A stretch of 6,611 nt of DNA from an uncultured Bacteroidales bacterium (GTDB lineage Bacteria; Bacteroidota; Bacteroidia; Bacteroidales; Paludibacteraceae). The position numbers and the translations under genes were made by a program. A model generated the notes under the pieces. It was not told where the DNA came from. It saw nothing but the letters and a program-made list of their open reading frames with translations, and made no database searches. The DNA lies in assembly GCA_946405045.1 (NCBI GenBank), contig CAMJFV010000104.1, positions 1 to 6,611 on the forward strand, read 5' to 3'. Below are positions 1 through 6,003 of this stretch, piece after piece. The first letter of the stretch is position 1, and each line of letters opens with the position of its first letter.

Positions 1-1024
1 TAAACAAATGGATCAATATATGTTGCTCCACAAGATGTTTCAGTCGCATTTGCAGCAGTGCAAATTGTAAGTCTGCTCATATTGCTCAATGGATTTACGA
101 AAGCTCCACTATAACATTGTTCCATACATACAGAAATGCTTTTATAGTTGTTAAGCTTTTGCATTTGTGTCAACATTTGGTTAGGACTCATCTGCTCTCC
201 CCACAAACACAAGTTTCCGTTTGAAGCACCATGATCAGTAGTAAAAACGAACAAGTTGTCATTCTTGATGCCAATTGATCAAATGCCCATGAAATGTTAT
301 CTCTTGTCGCAGAACGTTGTATATCGTTAGTGCCATCGCCATTCAAATCAAGTGGAGATGATATATATCCTCCGGTAGCTGACAAACGCAAGTCTGCAGA
401 ACTGTTGGTGCCATCTGCCATAAGGACATAGATTTTATTTCTATCGTAACCATATACATCGACAAGAATCTGATAAAACAAAGAACAATCGTTCCAATAT
501 CTGCTATAATTACTTGTAGAAGAAGCTCCTCCACTTATAATAAGTGCATATGCATTGTTGCAACTTTTTGTTGTTTTAGCAAATTGATTTGGAAGCAAAA
601 GTCCATTTGAATCAAATGAAAGATGTGCAGGGGTTGCGGCATTCCCCTCATAACTATTGTTTTGAGCTTGGTCTTTTGTCCAGTTTCTAAGGTCTTCTGG
701 GTAAAAAGACACTTTCGTTCTGGTCACATTTCCTGAACTCTTTGAAATGAATATTATACTTGCGTTATGATCCCAGTTTGCTTTGGGTTGCTCATCCAAG
801 AAGAACACCCAACTTGCAGAAGGAACTGAAATAGGATCTCTGAATAATACGTTTACTTTGGAAATGTTAGAAGTGTTTACGTATAATTCATACTCATCCA
901 GCATCAGCGTGTTCTTCGCATAATCCTTTACCTTTGTTTTCGCCTGTTCAAGACTTACAGCAGCCATAGCTGACATATAAGAGATGAATGCAAAAAGCAA
1001 GGTTAATAACTTTTTTTTCGTCAT
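1..1024 (-). pseudogene. Secreted C13 (legumain-like) cysteine peptidase, frameshifted and cut by the window edge
   Basis: This encodes an exported clan CD cysteine peptidase of family C13. An N-terminal signal peptide (residues 1-21, MTKKKLL to SAMA) is followed by a region of about 100 residues that may be a propeptide. The caspase-like domain starts near residue 157 (NAYALIISGG), with SRYWNDCSLFYQ, YGYD..KIYVLMADG and SSPLDLNGDGTNDI. After R254 (codon 265-263) this frame degenerates and stops at 188-190. The -1 frame resumes as NDNLFVFTTDHGASNGN (from base 263 downward), LCLWGEQ and SVCMEQCYSGAF, and stays open to base 1. The catalytic His is at 231-233 (TTDHG) and the catalytic Cys at 114-116 (EQCYSG). 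Both lie downstream of the shift, so the main frame alone would be inactive. No classical slippery heptamer is present, so a real mutation or an assembly error is likelier than programmed frameshifting. The start lies four bases after the upstream stop. The C-terminus is outside the window. Confidence 0.87.
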
Positions 1025-1028
1025 TATC

Positions 1029-1817
1029 TTACTTCTTTAGTGATTTAACTTCATCTTTCAATGCAGCGTTCTCTTTCTCCAAACGGATCATGTGTAGAGT
1101 CAACTCCTCAACCTTCTCCAACAAGATGTTAGTCATCTTTGATACACTAACGCCATTAGCTTCGATCTCTGCGGCTGAAGGCACACCTGGTAGGTGCTTG
1201 TTCTCGTTGACATAGTTCTCAACCTCTGACAAATCTTTAAGATCATAGTCTTTCTCGAAAACATAGTCAGCAACATTGTTCATGTTGATCTTGATGTCCT
1301 TTGTGATTACGTTGTCTGTCTTGACCTCGGCAACTTTGAATTCGCCCTTACACTCAACTGTTCCATTAACTGCCAAGTTTCCATCAAAATGATGTGTGCT
1401 TGCTTTGTAATACATGTCGACCAAACGACCTCCTCCATGAGCCGAAAGAGTGTATCCAGAGCCATTGCGGTAGTCTAAACAAAGATGAGCTGCCATTCCG
1501 CTAGAAAGACTGCCGTCGTACTGCCATAATTCGATTCCTGCTTTTTCTCCGTTCAATGTGACCTTACCGTCGTTCGAAACGGTCATAACATTCTCATTGC
1601 CACTGGCACGCAAGTTGTTCTTGAAACTTAGGAAATTAGTAAACTTACTGTTAGAGAGCTCTACGTTGAATAGGACTGTGCTTGGAGAAGTCGATCCTAA
1701 AGAAAGTGTGTAAGGAGACTTAAGGTACAAACCGTTAGAACCCTTCTGAAAACTTTGAGCACAAATGATGTTAGATGTCGCAAGCAATGCGAAGACTGAT
1801 AAAATAAACTTTTTCAT
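1029..1817 (-). CDS. Secreted surface protein with C-terminal HLPGxPS coiled-coil domain
   Basis: I know no specific function for this 262-residue protein. Residues 1-21 (MKKFILSVFALL to ICAQ) form a signal peptide, probably cut after AQ. A Cys sits at residue 18, but the surrounding NIIC is a poor lipobox. The middle (about 22-140) is Gly/Ser/Asn-rich and beta-like. Residues 145-177 resemble the repetitive 'DGNLAVNGTV' stalks of fibre-like proteins. Residues 180-262 match an end domain common on Bacteroidetes secreted proteins: ADYVFEKDYDL, then ENKHLPGVPSAAEIE (HLPG at 208-211), then a heptad-rich coiled coil from about 227 to the end. That layout suggests an oligomeric, fibre-like surface protein. 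The reading frame stays open upstream to an ATG at 1874. I prefer the ATG at 1815-1817 because it begins a normal signal peptide and follows an A-rich leader. The C13 peptidase gene starts four bases downstream, so the two are probably one operon. The fold and any adhesive role are inference. Confidence 0.75.
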   Translation of the reverse strand: MKKFILSVFALLATSNIICAQSFQKGSNGLYLKSPYTLSLGSTSPSTVLFNVELSNSKFTNFLSFKNNLRASGNENVMTVSNDGKVTLNGEKAGIELWQYDGSLSSGMAAHLCLDYRNGSGYTLSAHGGGRLVDMYYKASTHHFDGNLAVNGTVECKGEFKVAEVKTDNVITKDIKINMNNVADYVFEKDYDLKDLSEVENYVNENKHLPGVPSAAEIEANGVSVSKMTNILLEKVEELTLHMIRLEKENAALKDEVKSLKK

Positions 1818-1918
1818 CTTTTTTTTGTAAATAAAAATTGATAAATATGTTTTCATGGACTTTTCGCTATCCAAGAAAACGGGTTACTACTTTTGAAATT
1901 ACAAGTGGCTTAAAAGCC

Positions 1919-1930
1919 TAATGCGCATTA
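1919..1930. promoter_or_regulatory. Perfect 12-base palindrome, possible operator
   Basis: TAATGCGCATTA is a perfect inverted repeat about 100 bases upstream of the surface-protein start. Copies of GAAATTACAA lie on both sides (1895-1904 and 1955-1964, 60 bases apart). The arrangement is compatible with binding by a dimeric regulator of the minus-strand operon. A 12-base palindrome can also arise by chance in AT-rich DNA, and no regulator is known. Confidence 0.3.
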
Positions 1931-2143
1931 ATTATCAAGTTGTAAAATCGACGCGAAATTACAACAAAAAATGATAGTTGGGTAATGTTTGCGCCATTTT
2001 TTTTTGACTTTTTTTTTATGTGCTTGATAATGTGACGTTTCTTGAATTTTTAAGATAAATTAATTTCTGGACAAAATAAGTTTCACTGGTGCAATTCTTA
2101 TATGTTATATCAATGGGTGCCGCTGTTAAAATCAGCACAAAAA

Positions 2144-2174
2144 TTTGCGATTTGAAATAAATTGCCTACTTTTG
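2144..2174 (+). promoter_or_regulatory. Bacteroidetes-type promoter of mltG
   Basis: TTTG at 2144-2147 and TACTTTTG at 2167-2174 are separated by 19 bases, matching the primary-sigma promoter of Bacteroidetes (TTTG, 19-21 bases, TAnnTTTG). Transcription would begin near 2180, leaving a leader of about 20 bases before the ATG at 2200. That leader is A-rich and lacks a Shine-Dalgarno sequence, as is common in this phylum. Confidence 0.75.
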
Positions 2175-2199
2175 AAATTCTAAAAAATGAAAAACACAG

Positions 2200-3255
2200 A
2201 TGGCAAAAAAGAAAAAAAAGAGTGGTGTTGGCAAGATAGTCACAATAGTGGTTGCCTTGCTTGTTGTTGTGGTCGGAATCGTGGGATATATCGCATATTC
2301 AAGCACAATGCTCCCTAATATCTATATCAACAATGATAAAGCTAAATTCCTTTACGTCTATCCGACTGATAATTTCAATGATGTAGTTGCTCGTCTGGAT
2401 TCTACTGGCAACGTGAAGGATATCAATTCATTCAAGAAAATTGCGGAATATCAGGATTATCCGGCTAATATTGTTCCTGGAAGATATGAGCTTATAAACC
2501 AGATGAGCAATATTCAGCTTGTGAATAATCTGAAAAAGGGTCGCCAGGCTCCTATGAATTTGACTTTCAATAATATCCGTACAAAGGAGCAGCTTTGTAA
2601 GAGATTTGACGAGGTGCTGATGCTGTCGTATGATGATATTTATTCTCTTTTGAATAGCGACGACGCGATGGCTAAGTATAATCTTAATTCCAAAACATCT
2701 GTGGCTTTGTTCATTCCGAACACATATCAGGTGTATTGGACTATTACCGCCCAGGATCTGCTCGACAGAATGAAGAAGGAATATGATAAGTTCTGGACTG
2801 ATGAGCGTGTGAAGAAATGTGCCGACGCTAATTTGACCCAGGTTGAGGTGTCGACTTTGGCAGCGATAGTGGAGGAGGAGACAAAGAGTGTGAAGGAGCA
2901 GCCTGCTGTTGCCGGACTCTATCTCAACCGTCTACATAAAGGTATGTTGTTGCAGGCGGATCCTACAGTGAAGTTCGCTGTCGGTGATTTCTCTATCCGT
3001 CGTATACGTGGAGGACATTTGGAGGTGGATTCTCCATACAACACTTACAAATATGAGGGTTTGCCTCCCGGACCGATCCGTATACCGTCGATGGGCGCTA
3101 TAGATGCTGTGCTCAACTACGATCATCACGACTATATCTATATGTGTGCGAGCGAGCGTTTTGATGGCACTCACAATTTTGCAAAATCATTTGATGACCA
3201 TCAGGACAATGCGAAGAAATACCATAAGGCTCTAAACAAGAGAAGAATTAAATAA
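2200..3255 (+). CDS. mltG: Endolytic murein transglycosylase MltG (YceG-like)
   Basis: MltG is an inner-membrane lytic transglycosylase that cuts nascent peptidoglycan glycan strands and is thought to set their length. The 351 residues fit the family. A lysine-rich cytoplasmic tip (2-7) precedes one transmembrane helix (about 12-33), and the rest should be periplasmic. Residues about 45-125 correspond to the LysM-like part. The catalytic domain carries the family signature LAAIVEEET (220-228), whose first Glu, E225, aligns with the catalytic Glu of E. coli MltG. It is followed by YLNRL (241-245), LQADPTV (251-257), SPYNTY (278-283) and GLPPGPI (287-293). The C-terminal FDGTHNFAKSFDDH matches the usual end of the family. 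Older annotations call this family 'aminodeoxychorismate lyase', which is a misnomer. The start is supported by the promoter about 26 bases upstream. It appears to be a single-gene unit ending at a hairpin. Confidence 0.95.
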   Translation: MAKKKKKSGVGKIVTIVVALLVVVVGIVGYIAYSSTMLPNIYINNDKAKFLYVYPTDNFNDVVARLDSTGNVKDINSFKKIAEYQDYPANIVPGRYELINQMSNIQLVNNLKKGRQAPMNLTFNNIRTKEQLCKRFDEVLMLSYDDIYSLLNSDDAMAKYNLNSKTSVALFIPNTYQVYWTITAQDLLDRMKKEYDKFWTDERVKKCADANLTQVEVSTLAAIVEEETKSVKEQPAVAGLYLNRLHKGMLLQADPTVKFAVGDFSIRRIRGGHLEVDSPYNTYKYEGLPPGPIRIPSMGAIDAVLNYDHHDYIYMCASERFDGTHNFAKSFDDHQDNAKKYHKALNKRRIK

Positions 3256-3260
3256 AAATG

Positions 3261-3335
3261 CATAATTAGAAATGCGTAATTCATAATTGTAGACGGGATA
3301 TACCCACAATTACGAATTACGCATTATGAATTAAC
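3261..3335. terminator. Long AT-rich hairpin of 7-base units between convergent genes
   Basis: The arms at 3272-3290 and 3306-3324 are complementary over 19 bases with one mismatch, around a 15-base loop containing GGGATATACCC. Partial complementarity continues outward on both sides. Each arm is built of heptamers: CATAATT (3261), CGTAATT (3275) and CATAATT (3282) on the left; AATTACG (3308), AATTACG (3315) and CATTATG (3322) on the right. It fills the gap between mltG and the transporter and so could end transcription from both sides. It is AT-rich and lacks a clean U-tract, so it may be a repeat element first and a terminator second. Confidence 0.6.
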
Positions 3336-4727
3336 TCACATCCATCCGAATTTATCACATATTCCAAGCACGAACACAGCCAATACAATTAGTGGCAGAA
3401 CGTATGTTAGATAACCACGCATCCAAGGCTTGAAATGTACTCCATCGCCGGTGTTGGCTTCTTCGTAGAACCCTTTTATACCCCAACCATATCTGCTTGT
3501 GCAGAACAGACAGAAAACCATGCCTCCCAAAGGTAGGGCGCAATAAGAGACGATGAAATCCTCAAAGTCGAGTATTGTGCCGCCGAAAACCTTCAGCCAG
3601 TCCCATGACCACTCGCTAAATCCTAACACACATGGCACGGATAGCACAGTGATGATGAAGAAATTGTAGAAAGCCGAGCGTTTACGTGTCCATCCAAACT
3701 GCTCAGAGCAGCAAGTGATGATGTTTTCAAACACAGCGAACACCGTCGACAATGATGCGAATGACATGAAAATAAAGAACATCGCGCCCCAGAATTGTCC
3801 CCAAGGCATACGGTTGAACACCTCTGGCAGAGTCACGAACAATAATCCTGGACCTGCGTTAGGCTCTATCCTATAAGCAAAACATGCAGGAAAAATAATC
3901 AGACCTGCGACTAGAGCGACGGCAGTGTCGAGCAGAGCGATCGTGATACCTTCTTTCAGAATCGTATTCGTCTTCTTCATGTAGCTACCGAAGATCGCCA
4001 TTGATCCGATACCGATGCTCAGAGTGAAGAACGCATGAGACATCGCGTTATAGATCACATTGAAGATGCCGACTTGCCTCATTCGGTCGAAATTAGGGAC
4101 GAGGTAGAACTCAAGCCCGGCTTTGCTATTGTTGAGCATTATGCTGTTTATTGCGAGCACGACCATGATTCCAAGCAGAATCAGCATTAAAGTTTTGGAT
4201 ATTCGTTCCAATCCCTTTATGAGTCCATAGCCAACAGTGATGCATCCGAGCAGAACCACGATCACCATCCACATGCACATGACAGAAGGCGTGTTGAGGA
4301 GAGTGTTGAATTGTTCAGCAACGTATCCGGATGGCATGTCGCCGGCGAAAGTGCCTTTGGCAGTGGAGTAAATATAGTGCAACATCCATCCAGCCACAGT
4401 GGTGTAGAACATCATGAGCAAGTAGCATCCGATCAGTGATACCCATCCTTGAAGATGCCATTTGGTGCCCTGAGGTTCAAGACTTTTGAATGCTTTTATC
4501 GGAGAAAGACGTGATGCACGTCCCACACCGAGTTCCATACAGAGTATAGGTATTCCTAATAGAAGAAGGAATATGAAGTAGATCAACACGAATATTCCAC
4601 CACCGCTCATTCCAGTTATGTATGGGAATTTCCATACGTTGCCGATGCCTATGGCACAACCTGCGGCTACAAGAATAAAGCCAAGACGTGATGATAGTAG
4701 TTCACGATTGGAAGACGCCTCTTTCAT
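3336..4727 (-). CDS. Sodium-dependent amino-acid transporter, NSS/SNF family
   Basis: This is an inner-membrane, sodium-coupled symporter of the neurotransmitter:sodium symporter family (LeuT/MhsT/Tyt1 type), expected to import an amino acid. The 463 residues hold about 11 hydrophobic helices, normal for bacterial members. The TM1 signature is clear: SRLGFILVAAG (13-23) followed by GIGNVWKFPY (27-36). By alignment with LeuT, the sodium-site positions are conserved: G23, A25, I26 and N30 in TM1; T235 in TM6 (FFTLSIGIGS, 233-242); A324, S327 and T328 in TM8 (SFASLST, 322-328). K33 stands where LeuT has the gating Arg30. The substrate cannot be read from sequence; tryptophan, tyrosine or branched-chain amino acids are all possible. 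The ATG at 4725-4727 gives the full TM1 region and lies close behind a good promoter. It is transcribed alone, converging on mltG. Confidence 0.93.
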   Translation of the reverse strand: MKEASSNRELLSSRLGFILVAAGCAIGIGNVWKFPYITGMSGGGIFVLIYFIFLLLLGIPILCMELGVGRASRLSPIKAFKSLEPQGTKWHLQGWVSLIGCYLLMMFYTTVAGWMLHYIYSTAKGTFAGDMPSGYVAEQFNTLLNTPSVMCMWMVIVVLLGCITVGYGLIKGLERISKTLMLILLGIMVVLAINSIMLNNSKAGLEFYLVPNFDRMRQVGIFNVIYNAMSHAFFTLSIGIGSMAIFGSYMKKTNTILKEGITIALLDTAVALVAGLIIFPACFAYRIEPNAGPGLLFVTLPEVFNRMPWGQFWGAMFFIFMSFASLSTVFAVFENIITCCSEQFGWTRKRSAFYNFFIITVLSVPCVLGFSEWSWDWLKVFGGTILDFEDFIVSYCALPLGGMVFCLFCTSRYGWGIKGFYEEANTGDGVHFKPWMRGYLTYVLPLIVLAVFVLGICDKFGWM

Positions 4728-4754
4728 TTTTGAAACTTATCTTAAAAATTTGTG

Positions 4755-4786
4755 CAAAAGTACCCAAAAATGAGGTGTCATACAAA
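4755..4786 (-). promoter_or_regulatory. Bacteroidetes-type promoter of the transporter gene
   Basis: Read on the minus strand, TTTG (4783-4786) and TACTTTTG (4755-4762) are separated by 20 bases. The -7 box is identical to that of mltG. The predicted leader is about 20 bases and A-rich. The upstream side faces the heptanucleotide array, which begins about 35 bases beyond the -33 box. Confidence 0.75.
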
Positions 4787-4801
4787 TTTGGTTGAGGATT
4801 A

Positions 4802-4829
4802 ATGGTTGATGGTTGAAATCATCCACCAT
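4802..4829. repeat. Inverted partner at the edge of the heptamer array
   Basis: ATGGTTGATG (4802-4811) can pair with CATCCACCAT (4820-4829), with one mismatch and an eight-base loop. The left arm is part of two tandem TGGTTGA heptamers (4803-4816), which are diverged opposite-strand relatives of the array unit. The array therefore starts with a small hairpin rather than a clean edge. Confidence 0.5.
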
Positions 4830-4976
4830 CCATCATCCATCGTCCATCATCCATCGTCCATCGTCCATCGTCCATCGTCCATCATCCATCATCCATCGTC
4901 CATCATCCATCATCCATCGTCCATCATCCATCATCCATCATCCATCATCCATCATCCATCATCCACCATCCACCAT
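4823..4976. repeat. Tandem array of 22 heptanucleotides, CCATC(A/G)T
   Basis: Twenty-two consecutive 7-base units fill 154 bases without a gap. Nineteen are CCATCAT or CCATCGT; the first and the last two are CCACCAT, followed by a partial CCAC. The G variants are units 3, 5-8, 11 and 14; units 15-20 are identical CCATCAT, suggesting recent expansion by slippage. The array lies between the outward-facing promoters of the transporter and the tRNA. The apparent open frame across it (4806-5009) has a seven-residue period only because three 7-base units make 21 bases; it shows no sign of being a gene. Confidence 0.95.
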
Positions 4977-5037
4977 CCACCCTTTGTGTTGATTTATAGT
5001 GACTTTTGATAAATTTGTAAAAAAAGCAATATGAAAG

Positions 5038-5068
5038 TTTGTGGTTAAAGAAAAATATACTACCTTTG
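5038..5068 (+). promoter_or_regulatory. Bacteroidetes-type promoter of the tRNA-Ser gene
   Basis: TTTG (5038-5041) and TACCTTTG (5061-5068) are separated by 19 bases, an exact match to the phylum consensus. Transcription would start near 5074, giving a 5' leader of about 25 bases to be removed by RNase P. Confidence 0.8.
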
Positions 5069-5098
5069 CACTCGCAATCGGGAACAACACCGAGGATT

Positions 5099-5185
5099 GG
5101 TGAGGTGGGTGAGTGGCTGAAACCACCAGTTTGCTAAACTGACGTACGGGCAACCGTACCACGAGTTCGAATCTCGTCCTCACCG
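5099..5185 (+). tRNA. tRNA-Ser (anticodon GCU)
   Basis: This 87-base class II tRNA reads AGC and AGU codons. The acceptor stem is GGTGAGG (5099-5105) with CCTCACC (5178-5184), followed by the discriminator G (5185) typical of serine tRNAs. The anticodon loop TTGCTAA (5131-5137) has GCT at 5133-5135. Its stem has four standard pairs and a C-A mismatch at the outer position (5126/5142). The long variable arm pairs GTACGG (5144-5149) with CCGTAC (5154-5159). The T arm is ACGAG, TTCGAAT, CTCGT (5161-5177). CCA is not encoded, so it must be added after transcription. Confidence 0.96.
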
Positions 5186-5186
5186 C

Positions 5187-5221
5187 AAAAAGAGAAACTG
5201 ATATTCGGTTTCTCTTTTTTT
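5187..5221 (+). terminator. Intrinsic terminator of tRNA-Ser
   Basis: AAAAAGAGAAAC (5187-5198) pairs perfectly with GTTTCTCTTTTT (5208-5219). The stem can extend inward by a U-G and a G-C pair around ATATT, and it runs into a T tract. It starts right after the mature tRNA 3' end. Confidence 0.88.
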
Positions 5222-5227
5222 GTTTTT

Positions 5228-5327
5228 GTAGAGACGTCGCATTGCGGCGTCTCTTGTGTATTTATAATATCATATTTATTTAATTTGCAATGCTATCTCT
5301 GGAGACGCCATTTTACGGCGTCTCTAC
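5228..5327. repeat. Pair of REP-like GAGACG hairpins (BIME-like element)
   Basis: Hairpin 1 is AGAGACGTCGC (5230-5240), ATT, GCGGCGTCTCT (5244-5254), with one G-U-type mismatch. Hairpin 2 is GAGACGCC (5302-5309), seven bases, GGCGTCTC (5317-5324). The outer ends GTAGAGACG (5228-5236) and CGTCTCTAC (5319-5327) are perfect inverted repeats, so the whole 100-base block has matching termini. The 47 bases between the hairpins are AT-rich. This resembles REP/BIME elements, short palindromes dispersed between genes. Similar GTAGAGACG palindromes recur in other bacterial genomes in my recollection, which I cannot check here. Confidence 0.7.
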
Positions 5328-5343
5328 ATTTCATATTTCTGAT

Positions 5344-5374
5344 TTCGCATTTATAATTGAAATTAGTATATTTG
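5344..5374 (+). promoter_or_regulatory. Bacteroidetes-type promoter of hisH-hisF
   Basis: TATATTTG (5367-5374) is a perfect -7 box. TTCG (5344-5347), 19 bases upstream, matches the -33 box at three of four positions. The transcript would start near 5380, about 14 bases before the hisH ATG. That leaves no room for a His-rich leader peptide or an attenuator. Confidence 0.65.
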
Positions 5375-5393
5375 CGACTATATTTCGATTTAT

Positions 5394-5990
5394 ATGAAAG
5401 TAGTTATAATAAAGTACAACGCAGGAAACATATTTTCTGTGGATTATGCGCTCCGACGTCTTGGCGTAGAGGCTACAATTTCTGGCGACGCTGATGTCAT
5501 CAAGTCGGCCGACAAAGTTATTTTCCCTGGTGTGGGTGAGGCAGAGACAACGATGAACTATCTTCGTGAGCATGGCCTTGACAATGTTATTAAGAATCTT
5601 ACTCAGCCTACTTTGGGTATCTGTATCGGCATGCAGCTTCTTTGCAAGAGTAGCGAGGAAGGTGGTAATGTGGAGTGTCTTGGCATTTTTGATGAGGTGG
5701 TGAAAAAATTCGTGCCAAACGAAAGCATCATCAAGGTGCCTCACATGGGTTGGAACACTGTGACTGCCGATCCGTCGTCGCCTCTTTTCAAAAACCTTAT
5801 CAATGATCCTTATTTCTATTACGTACACAGCTATCATGCTACGGTAGGTAAGGATACAATCGCGACTACTGATTATATCAACCAGTATTCTGCCGCTTTG
5901 CACAAGGATAATTTCTATGCTGTGCAGTTCCATCCGGAAAAGAGTGGCAAAGTGGGAGAGCAACTATTGAAAAATTTCTTGGAACTATAA
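5394..5990 (+). CDS. hisH: Imidazole glycerol phosphate synthase, glutaminase subunit HisH
   Basis: HisH is the class I glutamine amidotransferase half of imidazole glycerol phosphate synthase. It hydrolyses glutamine and passes ammonia to HisF for histidine synthesis in the cytoplasm. The 198 residues match the family's usual length of about 200. The catalytic triad is visible: C77 in GICIGMQLL (75-83), and H180 and E182 in QFHPEKSG (178-185). Other family motifs are FPGVGEAE (44-51), the oxyanion-strand region, then HMGWN (117-121) and YYVHSYHA (142-149). The ATG at 5394 is close to the predicted transcription start and begins the typical MKVVIIKYNAGN strand. hisF follows 13 bases downstream, so the two subunits should be made from one message. 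Confidence 0.96.
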   Translation: MKVVIIKYNAGNIFSVDYALRRLGVEATISGDADVIKSADKVIFPGVGEAETTMNYLREHGLDNVIKNLTQPTLGICIGMQLLCKSSEEGGNVECLGIFDEVVKKFVPNESIIKVPHMGWNTVTADPSSPLFKNLINDPYFYYVHSYHATVGKDTIATTDYINQYSAALHKDNFYAVQFHPEKSGKVGEQLLKNFLEL

Positions 5991-6003
5991 AATCTGCAGG
6001 GTA

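Larger units (their letters stand above)
1818..2199. other. Divergent regulatory region between the surface-protein operon and mltG
   Basis: This 382-base gap has no convincing gene; the ATGs inside it are closed within a few codons. From left to right it holds: an isolated -7-like box TACTTTTG (1888-1895, plus strand) without a good -33 partner; a direct repeat GAAATTACAA at 1895-1904 and 1955-1964; a short inverted repeat GGCTT/AAGCC (1907-1918); a perfect 12-base palindrome TAATGCGCATTA (1919-1930); two nine-base T tracts (1997-2005 and 2009-2017) separated by GAC; and the mltG promoter. I found no strong minus-strand promoter for the surface-protein operon. The best -7 candidate reads TAATTTCG on the minus strand (1954-1961) but lacks a correctly spaced -33 box. 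Confidence 0.6.

Noticed and set aside
255..270. Programmed -1 ribosomal frameshift in the peptidase
   Set aside because: The site reads TCAAGAATGAC, with no X-XXY-YYZ slippery heptamer, and I see no obvious stimulatory hairpin just downstream.
988..1215. Plus-strand 75-residue open frame across the surface-protein/peptidase junction
   Set aside because: It is antisense to the coiled-coil end of the surface protein and the peptidase signal peptide, with no promoter.
1888..1895. Second TACTTTTG box as a plus-strand promoter
   Set aside because: There is no TTTG at the right distance upstream and no gene or clear RNA downstream within the gap.
4823..4976. CRISPR array
   Set aside because: Units are 7 bases with no spacers, so this is a simple tandem repeat.
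4806..5009. Open frame encoding a repetitive HHPSSIV-type peptide
   Set aside because: It is a by-product of the 7-base tandem repeat, which yields a seven-residue period in any open frame. It has no promoter or ribosome binding site and overlaps the tRNA promoter side.
5099..5221. tRNA-Ser as a phage or island attachment site
   Set aside because: No integrase and no repeated copy of the tRNA 3' end is visible in the window.
5331..5963. Long minus-strand open frame opposite hisH
   Set aside because: It is antisense to a gene with a full catalytic triad and shows no recognisable protein features.
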